This document shows positions 8,254 through 17,200 of a stretch of DNA of 64,000 bases, piece by piece. The notes under the pieces are model-generated. The model saw only the letters and a program-made list of their open reading frames with translations. It was not told where the DNA came from and ran no database searches. The position numbers and the translations under genes were made by a program. The DNA is from Anaerolineales bacterium (GTDB taxonomy: Bacteria; Chloroflexota; Anaerolineae; Anaerolineales; Villigracilaceae): NCBI GenBank assembly GCA_026928255.1, contig JAIXKJ010000001.1, positions 124,001-188,000 of the forward strand, read 5' to 3'. Every line of letters starts with the position of its first letter. Position 1 is the first letter of the stretch.

Positions 8254-8279
8254 AATATATGAGCAGATATTCATATATT
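8254..8279. promoter_or_regulatory. ArsR/SmtB-type operator
   Basis: Inverted repeat with outer arms AATATATGA and TCATATATT (9 bp perfect) separated by GCAGATAT. This is the 12-2-12 shape of SmtB/CzrA operators (ATATGAxCAxxTxTTCATAT). It lies 5 bases upstream of the repressor's start codon and between the divergent repressor and queA genes. Confidence 0.7.
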
Positions 8280-8322
8280 AGCGCGAAAAATAAATTTTGT
8301 CAATACGGTTATACTTCGCCCC

Positions 8323-9339
8323 ATGCGAACTAAAGACTTTGATTATCGTCTGCCCGAATCGTCCATCGCCCAAACTCCGGCCGAGCCGCGCGATTCGGCG
8401 CGTTTGTTGGTTTTGAATCGAGAAACGGGAAAACTAGAACACCGCATCTTCCGCGACGTTTTGCATTTTCTTCGCCCCGACGATTTGCTCGTCCTCAATC
8501 AGACGCGCGTCATCCCCGCGCGAATTTTTGCGCGCAAAGAAAGCGGCGGCAAAGTGGAAGTGTTGCTTTTGCGCCGCCGCGCCGCGTTGACTTGGGAAGC
8601 GTTGGTCGGCGGCAAAGGCTTGGTCGTCGGCAAAAAAATTCAAATAGAGAACGGTCCCGCCGCTGAAATTGTCGAAGTCTTAGAAGGCTCGCAACGGCTG
8701 ATACAATTTTCCGAAGCCATCGAACCTTATTTTCCAAAAGCGGGCAACGTGCCGCTCCCGCCTTACATTCACGAAAAATTGAGCGACCCCGAGCGCTATC
8801 AAACGGTTTTCTCCAAAGAGTTGGGCTCCGCCGCCGCGCCGACGGCTGGCTTGCATTTCACGCCCGAACTGCTTGCCGAGATTCAAGCGCGGGGCGCGAA
8901 GATTGCGTACGTTACCTTGCACGTCGGCTTGGACACCTTTGCGCCGGTCAACGAGGACGACCCCGCAGCGCATAAAATCCACAGCGAGTGGTGCGAGTTG
9001 ACTCAACTTACGGCGGACTTAATCAACCAAACGAAACGCAACGGCGGACGAGTCATCGCCGTCGGCACAACGTCGGTGCGGACGTTAGAAGGCGCGGCGA
9101 GCGTTCAAGCGTCGAGTCCGTTGCAGCCGTTCGTCGGCTCCACGTCAATTTATATTTTGCCCGGTTACTCCTTCAAAATTGTGGACGCGATGATTACCAA
9201 TTTTCACTTGCCCAAATCCACGTTGTTGATGTTGGTCAGCGCTTTTGCAGGGCGCGAGAAAATTTTGCAAACCTACGAAACCGCCGTTGAAGAAGGCTAC
9301 CGCTTTTACTCTTTCGGCGACGCAATGTTGATTCTCTAA
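8323..9339 (+). CDS. queA: tRNA preQ1(34) S-adenosylmethionine ribosyltransferase-isomerase
   Basis: 338 residues, normal for QueA. It starts MRTKDFDYRLPESSIAQTPA, the standard opening. Further landmarks are PRDSARLLVL, the LVLNQTRVIPARI strand, AAPTAGLHFT and the late block MITNFHLPKSTLLMLVSAFAG. It transfers the ribosyl part of SAM to 7-aminomethyl-7-deazaguanine at the wobble base of tRNAs, giving epoxyqueuosine. Divergent from the ArsR gene. ATG at 8323 follows a TATACT box by only 7 bases and has no Shine-Dalgarno site, so the transcript may be leaderless. udg follows 5 bases after the stop. Confidence 0.96.
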   Translation: MRTKDFDYRLPESSIAQTPAEPRDSARLLVLNRETGKLEHRIFRDVLHFLRPDDLLVLNQTRVIPARIFARKESGGKVEVLLLRRRAALTWEALVGGKGLVVGKKIQIENGPAAEIVEVLEGSQRLIQFSEAIEPYFPKAGNVPLPPYIHEKLSDPERYQTVFSKELGSAAAPTAGLHFTPELLAEIQARGAKIAYVTLHVGLDTFAPVNEDDPAAHKIHSEWCELTQLTADLINQTKRNGGRVIAVGTTSVRTLEGAASVQASSPLQPFVGSTSIYILPGYSFKIVDAMITNFHLPKSTLLMLVSAFAGREKILQTYETAVEEGYRFYSFGDAMLIL

Positions 9340-9344
9340 TTCCC

Positions 9345-10040
9345 ATGAACCTCGACTCGCTTAACCAAGAAATCATTGCCTGCCGAAAATGTCCGCGCTT
9401 AGTGGCTTGGCGCGAAGAGGTGGCGCAGACCAAACGCAAAGCCTACGCGGACGAAGAATATTGGGGCAAGCCCGTTTCTGGCTTCGGCGACCCGCAAGCA
9501 AAAATTTTAGTCGTCGGCTTGGCGCCTGGCGCACACGGTTCAAACCGCACGGGACGCCAATTCACCGGTGACGCTTCGGGAAATTTTTTATATCCCGCCT
9601 TATACCGCGCTGGGTTTGCCAACCAGCCTAACGCCGAATCGCGCGCCGACGGTTTGCGCCTCATGGGCTTATACATCACGTCCGCCGCGCGTTGCGTTCC
9701 GCCGAACAACAAGCCGACAACCGAAGAGTTGAACAATTGTCAGCCGTACCTAGAGCGCGAGTTAGAGATATTGAAACCGAAAGTTATCGTCTGCTTGGGG
9801 CGCATTGCCTTCGAGCGGATTTTGAAAATCTACAACTTACGCGGCGCGGACTATAAATTCGCCCACAGCGCAACCTTCGACATTCAACCTTTAAACATTA
9901 AATCTTCGCCTTTAAACCTAAACCCCGCAACTCTAATTTGTTCCTATCATCCCAGTCAGCAAAACACGTCCACAAAAAAGTTGACCGTCGAAATGTTTGA
10001 CGCGATTTGGCAGAAGGTTAAAGAGTTGGCGGGTTTATAA
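9345..10040 (+). CDS. Type-5 (UDGb) uracil-DNA glycosylase
   Basis: 231 residues. It carries the family-5 motif GLAPGAHGSNRTGRQFTGD (about residues 62-80), in which the usual catalytic Asp/Asn of other UDGs is absent, and the late HPSQQNT motif. Four Cys suit the Fe-S cluster of families 4 and 5: CRKC near residue 13, a Cys in SAARCVPPNNKPT and one in NNCQPYL. It removes uracil and other deaminated bases from DNA. It shares an operon with queA (5-base gap) and its stop overlaps the convergent OB-fold gene by 6 bases. Confidence 0.93.
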   Translation: MNLDSLNQEIIACRKCPRLVAWREEVAQTKRKAYADEEYWGKPVSGFGDPQAKILVVGLAPGAHGSNRTGRQFTGDASGNFLYPALYRAGFANQPNAESRADGLRLMGLYITSAARCVPPNNKPTTEELNNCQPYLERELEILKPKVIVCLGRIAFERILKIYNLRGADYKFAHSATFDIQPLNIKSSPLNLNPATLICSYHPSQQNTSTKKLTVEMFDAIWQKVKELAGL

Positions 10041-10538
10041 AGTCTCCCAGTTTTCGTTTAGAATCCTTAAGGCGTCGTCGCGCTGACGTCCGCGCTGACG
10101 ATGGGTTATTTCAAATCGGTAACTATCCCGCTTAGGGGGTACAAGATTTTGAGGTCGAAACTTATACCCGTAAACAATCATCCCGCGTTCGTCGCCGTCG
10201 TCGCGCATTTTGCGCGTTACCATCTCGACGGGCATGCCAATCTCTACGGCGGAATTATCCACGTCGGTCAGTTGCGCCGTTACCAGCGGACCTTCGTCCA
10301 GTTTGATCAGCGCCACCGTGTAGGGCGCTTGCGATTCATAGCCGGCGGGCGCTTCGTAAATTGTCGTATAAGAGTAGACTTCGCCCTTGCCGCTGAACGC
10401 GAATAATTCCTTCGCCTCGTCGCCGCAGTTCGGGCAAACGTCGCGCGGCGGAAAAATTTTATAACTGCAATGCGGACACACTTCGCCAACGAGACTGTAG
10501 CGTTGTTTTTTGAGTCGCCAATGTCGAGAGATTTCCAT
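10035..10538 (-). CDS. Zn-ribbon/OB-fold (DUF35) acyl-CoA-associated protein
   Basis: 167 residues. An N-terminal rubredoxin-like zinc ribbon (CPHCSYKIFPPRDVCPNC, about 20-37) is followed by an OB-fold domain (GEVYSYTTIYEAPAGYE...PYTVALIKLDEG...VEMVTRKMRDDGDERG). Such proteins are small partners of thiolases, HMG-CoA synthases or polyketide-type enzymes and are thought to bind acyl-CoA. No thiolase or HMG-CoA synthase gene is adjacent here, which is unusual. The C-terminal ~35 residues are basic and extend past the domain. Confidence 0.85.
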   Translation of the reverse strand: MEISRHWRLKKQRYSLVGEVCPHCSYKIFPPRDVCPNCGDEAKELFAFSGKGEVYSYTTIYEAPAGYESQAPYTVALIKLDEGPLVTAQLTDVDNSAVEIGMPVEMVTRKMRDDGDERGMIVYGYKFRPQNLVPPKRDSYRFEITHRQRGRQRDDALRILNENWETL

Positions 10539-10614
10539 TTGCTATTTTCCTTTCGCTAAAAATAATTTTACGCTGGCAAACTGTCAAAGACTCTCAAAAA
10601 TCTTTTCCTGCGCG

Positions 10615-10672
10615 TAGGCAATCTATCAACCGCCAACTGTCAACCGCCAACCACTAACCGCCAACCGCCCAA
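10615..10672. repeat. Degenerate C/A-rich heptamer run upstream of the GT4 gene
   Basis: Successive variants of CAACCGC, CAACTGT and TAACCGC in about seven degenerate units, ending just before the -10 box of the next gene. The run therefore fills the -35 region of that promoter. Similar runs occur at 25918-25967 and 47724-47854. Confidence 0.6.
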
Positions 10673-10675
10673 TGC

Positions 10676-10681
10676 TATAAT
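10676..10681 (+). promoter_or_regulatory. Extended -10 box of the GT4 gene
   Basis: TGCTATAAT is an extended -10 (TGn plus TATAAT). The ATG at 10691 lies only 9 bases after the box, so transcription would begin at or next to the start codon: a leaderless mRNA. No Shine-Dalgarno site is present in the gap. Confidence 0.55.
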
Positions 10682-10690
10682 CCCAACCCA

Positions 10691-11902
10691 ATGAAAATTC
10701 TGCTCATCAACCAAGTCTTCGTCTCGCCCGAAGAGCCCGGCCACACGCGCCACTTTGAGATGGGGAAGCACCTCCGCGAGCGCGGACATGAACTCGTCAT
10801 CGTCGCCAGCGACTTAAATTATCAAACGGGACGGCGCGTAACGCAAAGCCGCGCCGAGCAAACTTTTGACGGAGTCCGCGTGTTGCGCGCCGCCATGCTT
10901 CCCGCCATTCACCGCAGTTACGTTTGGCGCGTCGCCGCCTTTCTGACCTTTATGCTTTCCTCTGTTTGGACGGCGCTTCGCGTCCGTGATGCGGATTTGA
11001 TTATGGGCACCACGCCGCCGATTTTCCAAGCGCTGTCGGCGTGGATGGTTGCGGCGTTGCGACGCAAACCGTTTTTGTTGGAAGTCCGCGACCTTTGGCC
11101 CGAGTTTGGCATCAGCATGGGCGTCTTGAAAAATCCGCTCGTCATCAAACTCTCGCGCGGATTGGAAAATTTTCTCTACCAACGCGCCGCGCATATTTTG
11201 GTCAACTCGCCCGCCTATAAAGAATATATGATTAACAAAAATGTGCCGGAAAATAAAATCACTTATATCCCTTACGGCACAGATATTGAAATGTTTAATC
11301 CCAGCGTAGACGGTTCGTTTATTCGTGAAGAATTAAATCTAAAAGATAAGTTTGTTGTGTTATATGCGGGCGCGTTGGGGCAAGCCAACGATTTGGACAC
11401 CTTGCTCCGCGCCGCAAAGCGCTTGAATGAAAACAATAAAATCCGATTTGTTTTATTCGGCGACGGCAAAGAACGCGAACGCTTGCAAAACGAAGCCAGA
11501 CAAATGAATTTATCCAATGTGATTTTTGCAGGCGTAAAAGCAAAAAAAGAAATGCCGGCGGTGATTGCCTCTGCGGACGTCTGTTTAGCAATTCTGCAAA
11601 ATATTTCCATGTTTCGGACGACCTACCCAAACAAAGTATTTGACTACATGGCGGCGGGCCGCGCAACCGTTCTCGTCATTGACGGCGTTTCGCGCCAATT
11701 GATTGAGTCTTCGCGCGGCGGCGTGTACGTCCCGCCGGCCGACGACGCGGCGCTCGCGCAAACCATTCTTGATTTGTCGCAAGACGCGCGGCGCGTCAAA
11801 GAGATGGGCGAAAACGCGCGCGCCTACCTCGTTCAACATCTAAACCGCCGCGATAAATTAAATGAAACGCTCGCTTTGTTTGAGCAATTGACAAAAGGGT
11901 AA
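10691..11902 (+). CDS. Family 4 (GT-B) glycosyltransferase
   Basis: 403 residues. N-terminal Rossmann half begins MKILLINQVFVSPEEPGHTR with the usual donor-side start; the WbuB-like opening (VFVSPEEPGHTRHFEMGKHL, then LLEVRDLWPEFG) is typical of GT4 enzymes of surface polysaccharide synthesis. The C-terminal donor domain shows FVVLYAGALGQANDLDTLL, FVLFGDGKERERL and the late acidic region FRTTYPNKVFDYMAAGR. It probably transfers a UDP- or GDP-activated sugar or N-acetylamino sugar to a lipid-linked acceptor at the cytoplasmic face. The next gene is an SDR epimerase, consistent with nucleotide-sugar metabolism. Confidence 0.9.
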   Translation: MKILLINQVFVSPEEPGHTRHFEMGKHLRERGHELVIVASDLNYQTGRRVTQSRAEQTFDGVRVLRAAMLPAIHRSYVWRVAAFLTFMLSSVWTALRVRDADLIMGTTPPIFQALSAWMVAALRRKPFLLEVRDLWPEFGISMGVLKNPLVIKLSRGLENFLYQRAAHILVNSPAYKEYMINKNVPENKITYIPYGTDIEMFNPSVDGSFIREELNLKDKFVVLYAGALGQANDLDTLLRAAKRLNENNKIRFVLFGDGKERERLQNEARQMNLSNVIFAGVKAKKEMPAVIASADVCLAILQNISMFRTTYPNKVFDYMAAGRATVLVIDGVSRQLIESSRGGVYVPPADDAALAQTILDLSQDARRVKEMGENARAYLVQHLNRRDKLNETLALFEQLTKG

Positions 11903-11967
11903 TGCCGTTCTGAACGAATGCGAAGAATCGCCGCGACGGTTTTAGAGACGCGACGTCATAGGAAATT

Positions 11968-12843
11968 ATGAAAATCTTTGTTACAGGCGCCACTGGATTT
12001 ACAGGTTCAAGAGTCGTCCCTTTGTTATTAAAGGAAAGACATCAAGTTCGTTGCTTATGCCGCCCGTCCAGCGATCGTTCGTCCCTTCCGCAACCTGAGA
12101 TTGAATGGGTTTTAGGCGATGTCTCTGACTCCCAGTCGTTGACCGCTGCCATGCAAGGGACGGAGGCTCTCGTTAATATCGCCTCGCTTGGATTTGGCCA
12201 TGCAGACTCAATTATCGCGTCCGCAAAAGCGGCGGGCGTGAGCCGCGCCATTTTCGTCAGCACGACGGCGATTTTTACGCAACTCGACGCGCAAAGCAAA
12301 TCAGTTCGTCTCGCCGCTGAAAGAGCTATCCAAACGAGCGGATTGAATTACACCATCCTGCGCCCGACGATGATTTACGGAAGTCCGCGAGACCGCAACA
12401 TGATTCGCTTGTTGCGTCTGCTAAACGTTACGCCTGTCTTGCCCATCTTCGGCGACGGCGAATCATTGCAACAACCCATTTTTGTGGACGACGTCGCCCA
12501 AGCGCTTTTGCTCGCGTTGCAAAACGACGCGACGGTTGGAAAGAGTTACAACATCGCGGGCAAATCCGCGCTGACCTATAACCAAGTTATTGACGCGGCG
12601 GCGTCCGCGTTGGGCAAGCGCGTTTGGAAGTTGCATCTGCCGCACAAGCCGTTCGTCCGCCTGTTGCAGTTTAGCGAACGAATGAACCTGCGCCTGCCGA
12701 TTAAGTCCGAGCAGATTTTGCGCCTGAACGAAAATAAAAATTTTTCCTACGAAGAAGCGCAAAGGGATTTTGGTTTTAGTCCGCGCAGTTTTGAAGAGGG
12801 GATAAACATCGAAGCGCGCAGTTTGTCTGACAAAGTGCGATAA
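11968..12843 (+). CDS. NAD-dependent epimerase/dehydratase (atypical SDR)
   Basis: 291 residues. The NAD-binding TGATGFTGSRVV (GxxGxxG, residues 7-18) starts a Rossmann domain, followed by VLGDVSDSQSLTAAM and the TILRPTMIYGSPRDRNM block. The usual YxxxK pair is not evident: around the expected place it reads SVRLAAERAIQTSG. The protein is therefore an atypical (NmrA/NDUFA9-like) SDR, which often binds NAD(P)H and a sugar or quinone-like ligand without classical catalysis. It stands 65 bases after the GT4 gene in the same direction. A role in sugar-nucleotide or lipid modification is inference. Confidence 0.8.
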   Translation: MKIFVTGATGFTGSRVVPLLLKERHQVRCLCRPSSDRSSLPQPEIEWVLGDVSDSQSLTAAMQGTEALVNIASLGFGHADSIIASAKAAGVSRAIFVSTTAIFTQLDAQSKSVRLAAERAIQTSGLNYTILRPTMIYGSPRDRNMIRLLRLLNVTPVLPIFGDGESLQQPIFVDDVAQALLLALQNDATVGKSYNIAGKSALTYNQVIDAAASALGKRVWKLHLPHKPFVRLLQFSERMNLRLPIKSEQILRLNENKNFSYEEAQRDFGFSPRSFEEGINIEARSLSDKVR

Positions 12844-12877
12844 AATAACCGCATGAATTTTTACAAGGAGATTTAAC

Positions 12878-14173
12878 ATGCGGGCGGCAGACGTTATCAT
12901 TAAGAAGCGCGACAAGCAAACCTTATCGGCGCAAGAGATTGATTTTTTCATCAACGGATTTACGAACGACGAAATTCCGGATTATCAAGCCGCCGCCTTT
13001 GCGATGGCGGTTTTGCTCAACGGCATGGACAGCCGCGAAACCACCGACCTGACTCTGGCGATGGCGCGTTCGGGGCAAACGCTCGACCTCTCCAAAATTG
13101 TGGATGTGGTTGTGGACAAACATTCCAGCGGCGGCGTCGGCGACAAAACCAGCATCTCCGTCATCCCGATGGTCGCCGCCTGCGGCTTGCCCGTCGGAAA
13201 AATGTCCGGGCGCGGATTAGGATTCAGCGGCGGCACGCTCGACAAACTCGAATCCATCCCCGGCTACCGCGTGAACTTAACCACCGAAGAATTCAAAACG
13301 CAATTAAAGGAAAAGGGCATTGTCCTCTCTGGGCAATCGCTCGACCTCGCGCCCGCCGACGGCAAACTCTACGCCCTGCGCGACGTAACAGGCACAGTGC
13401 CGTCCATGCCGTTGATCGCCTCCTCGATTATGAGCAAGAAAATTGCGGCGGGCGCCACAGCCATCGTCTTGGACGTCAAAGTCGGTTTGGGCGCGTTTAT
13501 GCAAACGCTGGAAGAAGGGCGCGAACTCGCCGCGCTGATGACTGACATCGGACATTTGGCGGGGCGCAAAACCGTCGCCTTGCTTTCGGACATGAATCAA
13601 CCGCTCGGCTCGGCGGTCGGCAACGCGCTCGAAATGGTCGAAGCCATTAACGCTTTGCGCTACGACGCTCCGCATGATTATATGGAACACATTTTGCACG
13701 TCTCGGCGCATGTGCTGACCTTAGGCGGACGCGCCCAAAACTTAGACGAAGGGCGCGCCCTCGCTCGACGTTCCATCGAAGACGGCAGCGCGTTGGAGAA
13801 GTTGCGTCTGCTGGTGGCGGCGCAAGGCGGGGACGTTTCCTATGTGGACGACGTTTCCAAATTTGAGCGCGCCAAATTTATCGAAGAAGTTTCAGCGCCG
13901 CAAAGCGGATTCGTCGCGCAAGTTAACGCTCGGGTTGTAGGAGAGGCTTCCGTCGCGTTGGGGGCGGGGCGAGCGAAGAAAGGCGACCCGATTGATCACG
14001 CCGTCGGCTTCCGCATCTTAAAGAAAGTCGGCGATTCGATTCAAGCGGGCGAAGCGCTTTGCGAAATCCACGCGGATAGTCCCGCCAAACTCGACGAAGC
14101 GCGCGCGGCGATTCTTTCCGCGTTTCAATATAGCGCCGAACCGATTTCGCCATTACCGTTGTTTTACGAGTAA
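12878..14173 (+). CDS. deoA/pdp: Pyrimidine-nucleoside (thymidine) phosphorylase
   Basis: 431 residues, normal for the family. Signature SGRGLGFSGGTLDKLESI (about residues 110-127) matches the thymidine/pyrimidine-nucleoside phosphorylase pattern; KHSSGGVGDKTS binds phosphate and SSIMSKKIAAGA is also present. It cleaves thymidine or uridine with phosphate to free base and (deoxy)ribose-1-phosphate. The ATG at 12878 has AAGGAGATTT upstream. No other nucleoside catabolism gene is near, so it appears to act alone. DeoA and Pdp differ mainly in substrate range and cannot be separated here. Confidence 0.95.
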   Translation: MRAADVIIKKRDKQTLSAQEIDFFINGFTNDEIPDYQAAAFAMAVLLNGMDSRETTDLTLAMARSGQTLDLSKIVDVVVDKHSSGGVGDKTSISVIPMVAACGLPVGKMSGRGLGFSGGTLDKLESIPGYRVNLTTEEFKTQLKEKGIVLSGQSLDLAPADGKLYALRDVTGTVPSMPLIASSIMSKKIAAGATAIVLDVKVGLGAFMQTLEEGRELAALMTDIGHLAGRKTVALLSDMNQPLGSAVGNALEMVEAINALRYDAPHDYMEHILHVSAHVLTLGGRAQNLDEGRALARRSIEDGSALEKLRLLVAAQGGDVSYVDDVSKFERAKFIEEVSAPQSGFVAQVNARVVGEASVALGAGRAKKGDPIDHAVGFRILKKVGDSIQAGEALCEIHADSPAKLDEARAAILSAFQYSAEPISPLPLFYE

Positions 14174-14235
14174 AATAGAGTATCGCCTTGCGATTTTGAA
14201 TGGAATCAGGCATACTTAATAAATAGGATTTAGCA

Positions 14236-17200
14236 ATGGCAAAAGTATCACTGCGAAGTTACAACCGCGAGACTGAACTACTCATCGAGCAGGGACATCT
14301 GGATGAGGCGATTGCTCATTGCCGCCATATTCTAAAAGTCTTCCCGAAACATCTTGAAACCTACCGCATGTTGGGCAAAGCCTATCTCGAAGCGCATCGC
14401 TACGAAGAGGCGGCGGACATCTTTGGGCGCTTGCTGATGGCGGTTCCGGACGATTTTGTGGCGCACGTCGGCTTGAGCATTATTAATGACGAAGCGGGCA
14501 AACTCGACGACGCCATCTGGCACATGGAACGCGCCTTTGAAAGTCAATCGTCCAACTCGGCGATTCAATCCGAATTGCAGCGCTTGTACGGTCGGCGCGA
14601 CGGAATGGAGCCGCCCAAAGTCCGCATGACTCGCGGCGCGCTGGCGCGCATCTACACGGCGGGCGAACTTTACCCGCAGGCGATTGCCGAAATTCGCGGA
14701 GTCCTCGCCGAAGACCCGCAACGCGCCGACATGCAAACTTTGTTGGCGTATTGCTATTTCAAAAATAATCAACGCGCCGACTCGACCGACGTTTGCAACC
14801 AACTGCTCAAACGCTACGCCTATTCTTTCGACGCGAATCGCATCTTAGTCGAATTATTGCCCGCCTCTGCCGCCGCCGAAAGCACGCAAGTTTACCGCAT
14901 GCACATCGCGGAAATGGACCCGTACTCCAACTTCGTCAAAGGCTCGATCTTCCAAACCGAAACCGTCGCCGACGCCGCCGTCAGCCTTGAACGCCTCGAC
15001 TACGTCGAAGAAGAAGTGCAAATGGGGCAAGACTGGAACAAGTCCGCCTTGGGCTACCCGTCCGCGCCCTCGCTTGAAAGCGGAGCGTCTTTTGTGGAAG
15101 AACAGCCTGATTGGTTGCGCTCCGAAGCGCCAACTTTGCCTGCGACGGATTCCGCAACAGAAGAACGACCCGACTGGCTTCTCTCCGAAACGACAGACGC
15201 GCCGCAGACTCCGCCCGCGGCGGAATCTCAAGTCCCGACTGTGGACGACATCCCCGACTTTTTGCGCGAAGCGGGTTGGGGGCAAGCAAGCGGACCCGAA
15301 CAGCCGACCTCCTTCTTTGACGAAGAACCGTCGGCGGGCATCATCGAAGCGGACATGCCCGATTGGCTAAAAGCCCAAACTCCGCCCGCCGATTCCTTAG
15401 CGCCGACTCTGCCGCCGATCTCTCACGCCAGCGAAGCCTCGAACTTTCTCGGCGACGACGGCTTCGACCCGTTTGAAGGCGAAGCCGTTTCTGGCGACGT
15501 CCCCGATTGGTTGAAGAGCGCCAGCGAAAGCGAAGTTGCGCCGTCGTTTGAAACGTCCGCGCCGCAACCCGTCAGCGAAGACATCAACGAAGCGGATTTG
15601 CCCGACTGGTTGAAAAGCGAAAATAATCCGACCGACGCCGCGACTGAAAGTTCGACCGACACGCCCGATTGGCTCAAAGGCTTTGACGAAACGCCGTCTG
15701 CTGAATCTGCAACCGACGCCGTAAGTCCCGCCGCAGAAGCAGGCGATTTGCCTGACTGGTTAGCGGGCGCAGAACCTGAAAGCGAAACTTCCCCATTTGG
15801 CGCGGAGACGAACGCTATTGCCGAGACGCCCGCCGCACAACCCAACGTCGAAAGTCTCGGCGCGTCCGCGCAAGAGCAAGACGACGCGGTGGCTTGGTTG
15901 GAATCTCTCGCCGCCAAACACGGCGCGAAACCCGAAGAACTCGTAACCGACCCGAACAAGCGAAGCGAAACTCCGCCCGAATGGGTGGCGCAAGCGCAAA
16001 GCGTCGGCGCGGAAATGCCCGCCGCGCAACCCAACGTCGAAAGTCTCGGCGCGTCCGCGCAAGAGCAGGACGACGCGGTGGCGTGGCTGGAATCTCTCGC
16101 CGCCAAACACGGCGCGAAACCCGAAGAACTCGTAACTGACCCGAACAAGCGAAGCGAAACTCCGCCCGAATGGGTGGCGCAAGCGCAGAGCGTCGGCGCG
16201 GAAACGCCCGCCGCGCAACCCAACGTCGAAAGTCTGGGCGCGTCCGCGCAGGAGCAGGACGACGCGGTGGCTTGGTTGGAATCTCTCGCCGCCAAACACG
16301 GCGCGAAACCCGAAGAACTCGTAACCGACCCGAACAAGCGAAGCGAAACTCCGCCCGAATGGGTGGCGCAAGCGCAAAGCGTCGGCGCGGAAACGCCCGC
16401 CAAAAAAGACGAACCCGAATCGGCGAAAACGGAATGGAGCGAAAACGCCGCCAACATTGGCGAAGAATTTTTCGCCGAGTTTGAAAAAGATTCGAGCGTC
16501 TCGTCCGCTGTGGACGAAACGGGCGTGTGGTTGAGCAGCCTCGAAGGCGAGCAAAAGGCGGCAGAAACGGCGGAAGAAGAAACGCGCCTCGAAAGCGGCG
16601 AAATTCCCGAATGGCTCAAAGAGGAAGAAACGCCGCCCGCTCCCGTCCGCAAGACGTCGCTGGACACCTCCAGCCTGTCGGGCTGGTTGGACGATCTAAA
16701 CAGCGGCGCGGATGAAGAAACGCCGACGACGGAAAAAACGCTGATTCAGAATCAAGACCTTTCAGAGTGGCTGGGCGGCTTGGACGACGAGCCTGGTCTC
16801 GATGTGGATATTGAAACCTTGCGCGCGCCGCAACCGCCGTTTGACGCTAAATTGGAACGAGAAGAAAAAGCGGAAGAACTGCCCGATTGGCTTGCAGGCG
16901 CGGACGAAGCGCGCAGCGAAAAAGAAGAATGGACGCCGCCGACCCCGCCCGCAGCGGATGCTGTTTCAGCGGCTGTCGTCTCCGCCGAAACAAGCGCCGA
17001 CGCCGAGTTGCCCGATTGGTTGCAAGGCATGGACGAAGACGAACCTATAGTCGAAACGACTCCGCAGCCGACTCTCCCGTCTGATTGGAAACCGGTTGCG
17101 GCGACGCAAAAAGCCGAAGAGGCGAATCCGCCGTCGGCGCAGCCCGGAAGCGAAGCGTCAAAAGACGCCAAACCGCTCTCGCTTGAAGCGCTTTCGCCCG

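Noticed and set aside
15832-16398. CRISPR-like array
   Set aside because: Units of 189 bp are contiguous coding repeats without spacers.
15423-16667. 414-codon open frame on the minus strand across the TPR gene
   Set aside because: It is the antisense shadow of the tandem-repeat, GC-rich coding region; its translation is low-complexity and has no ribosome site.
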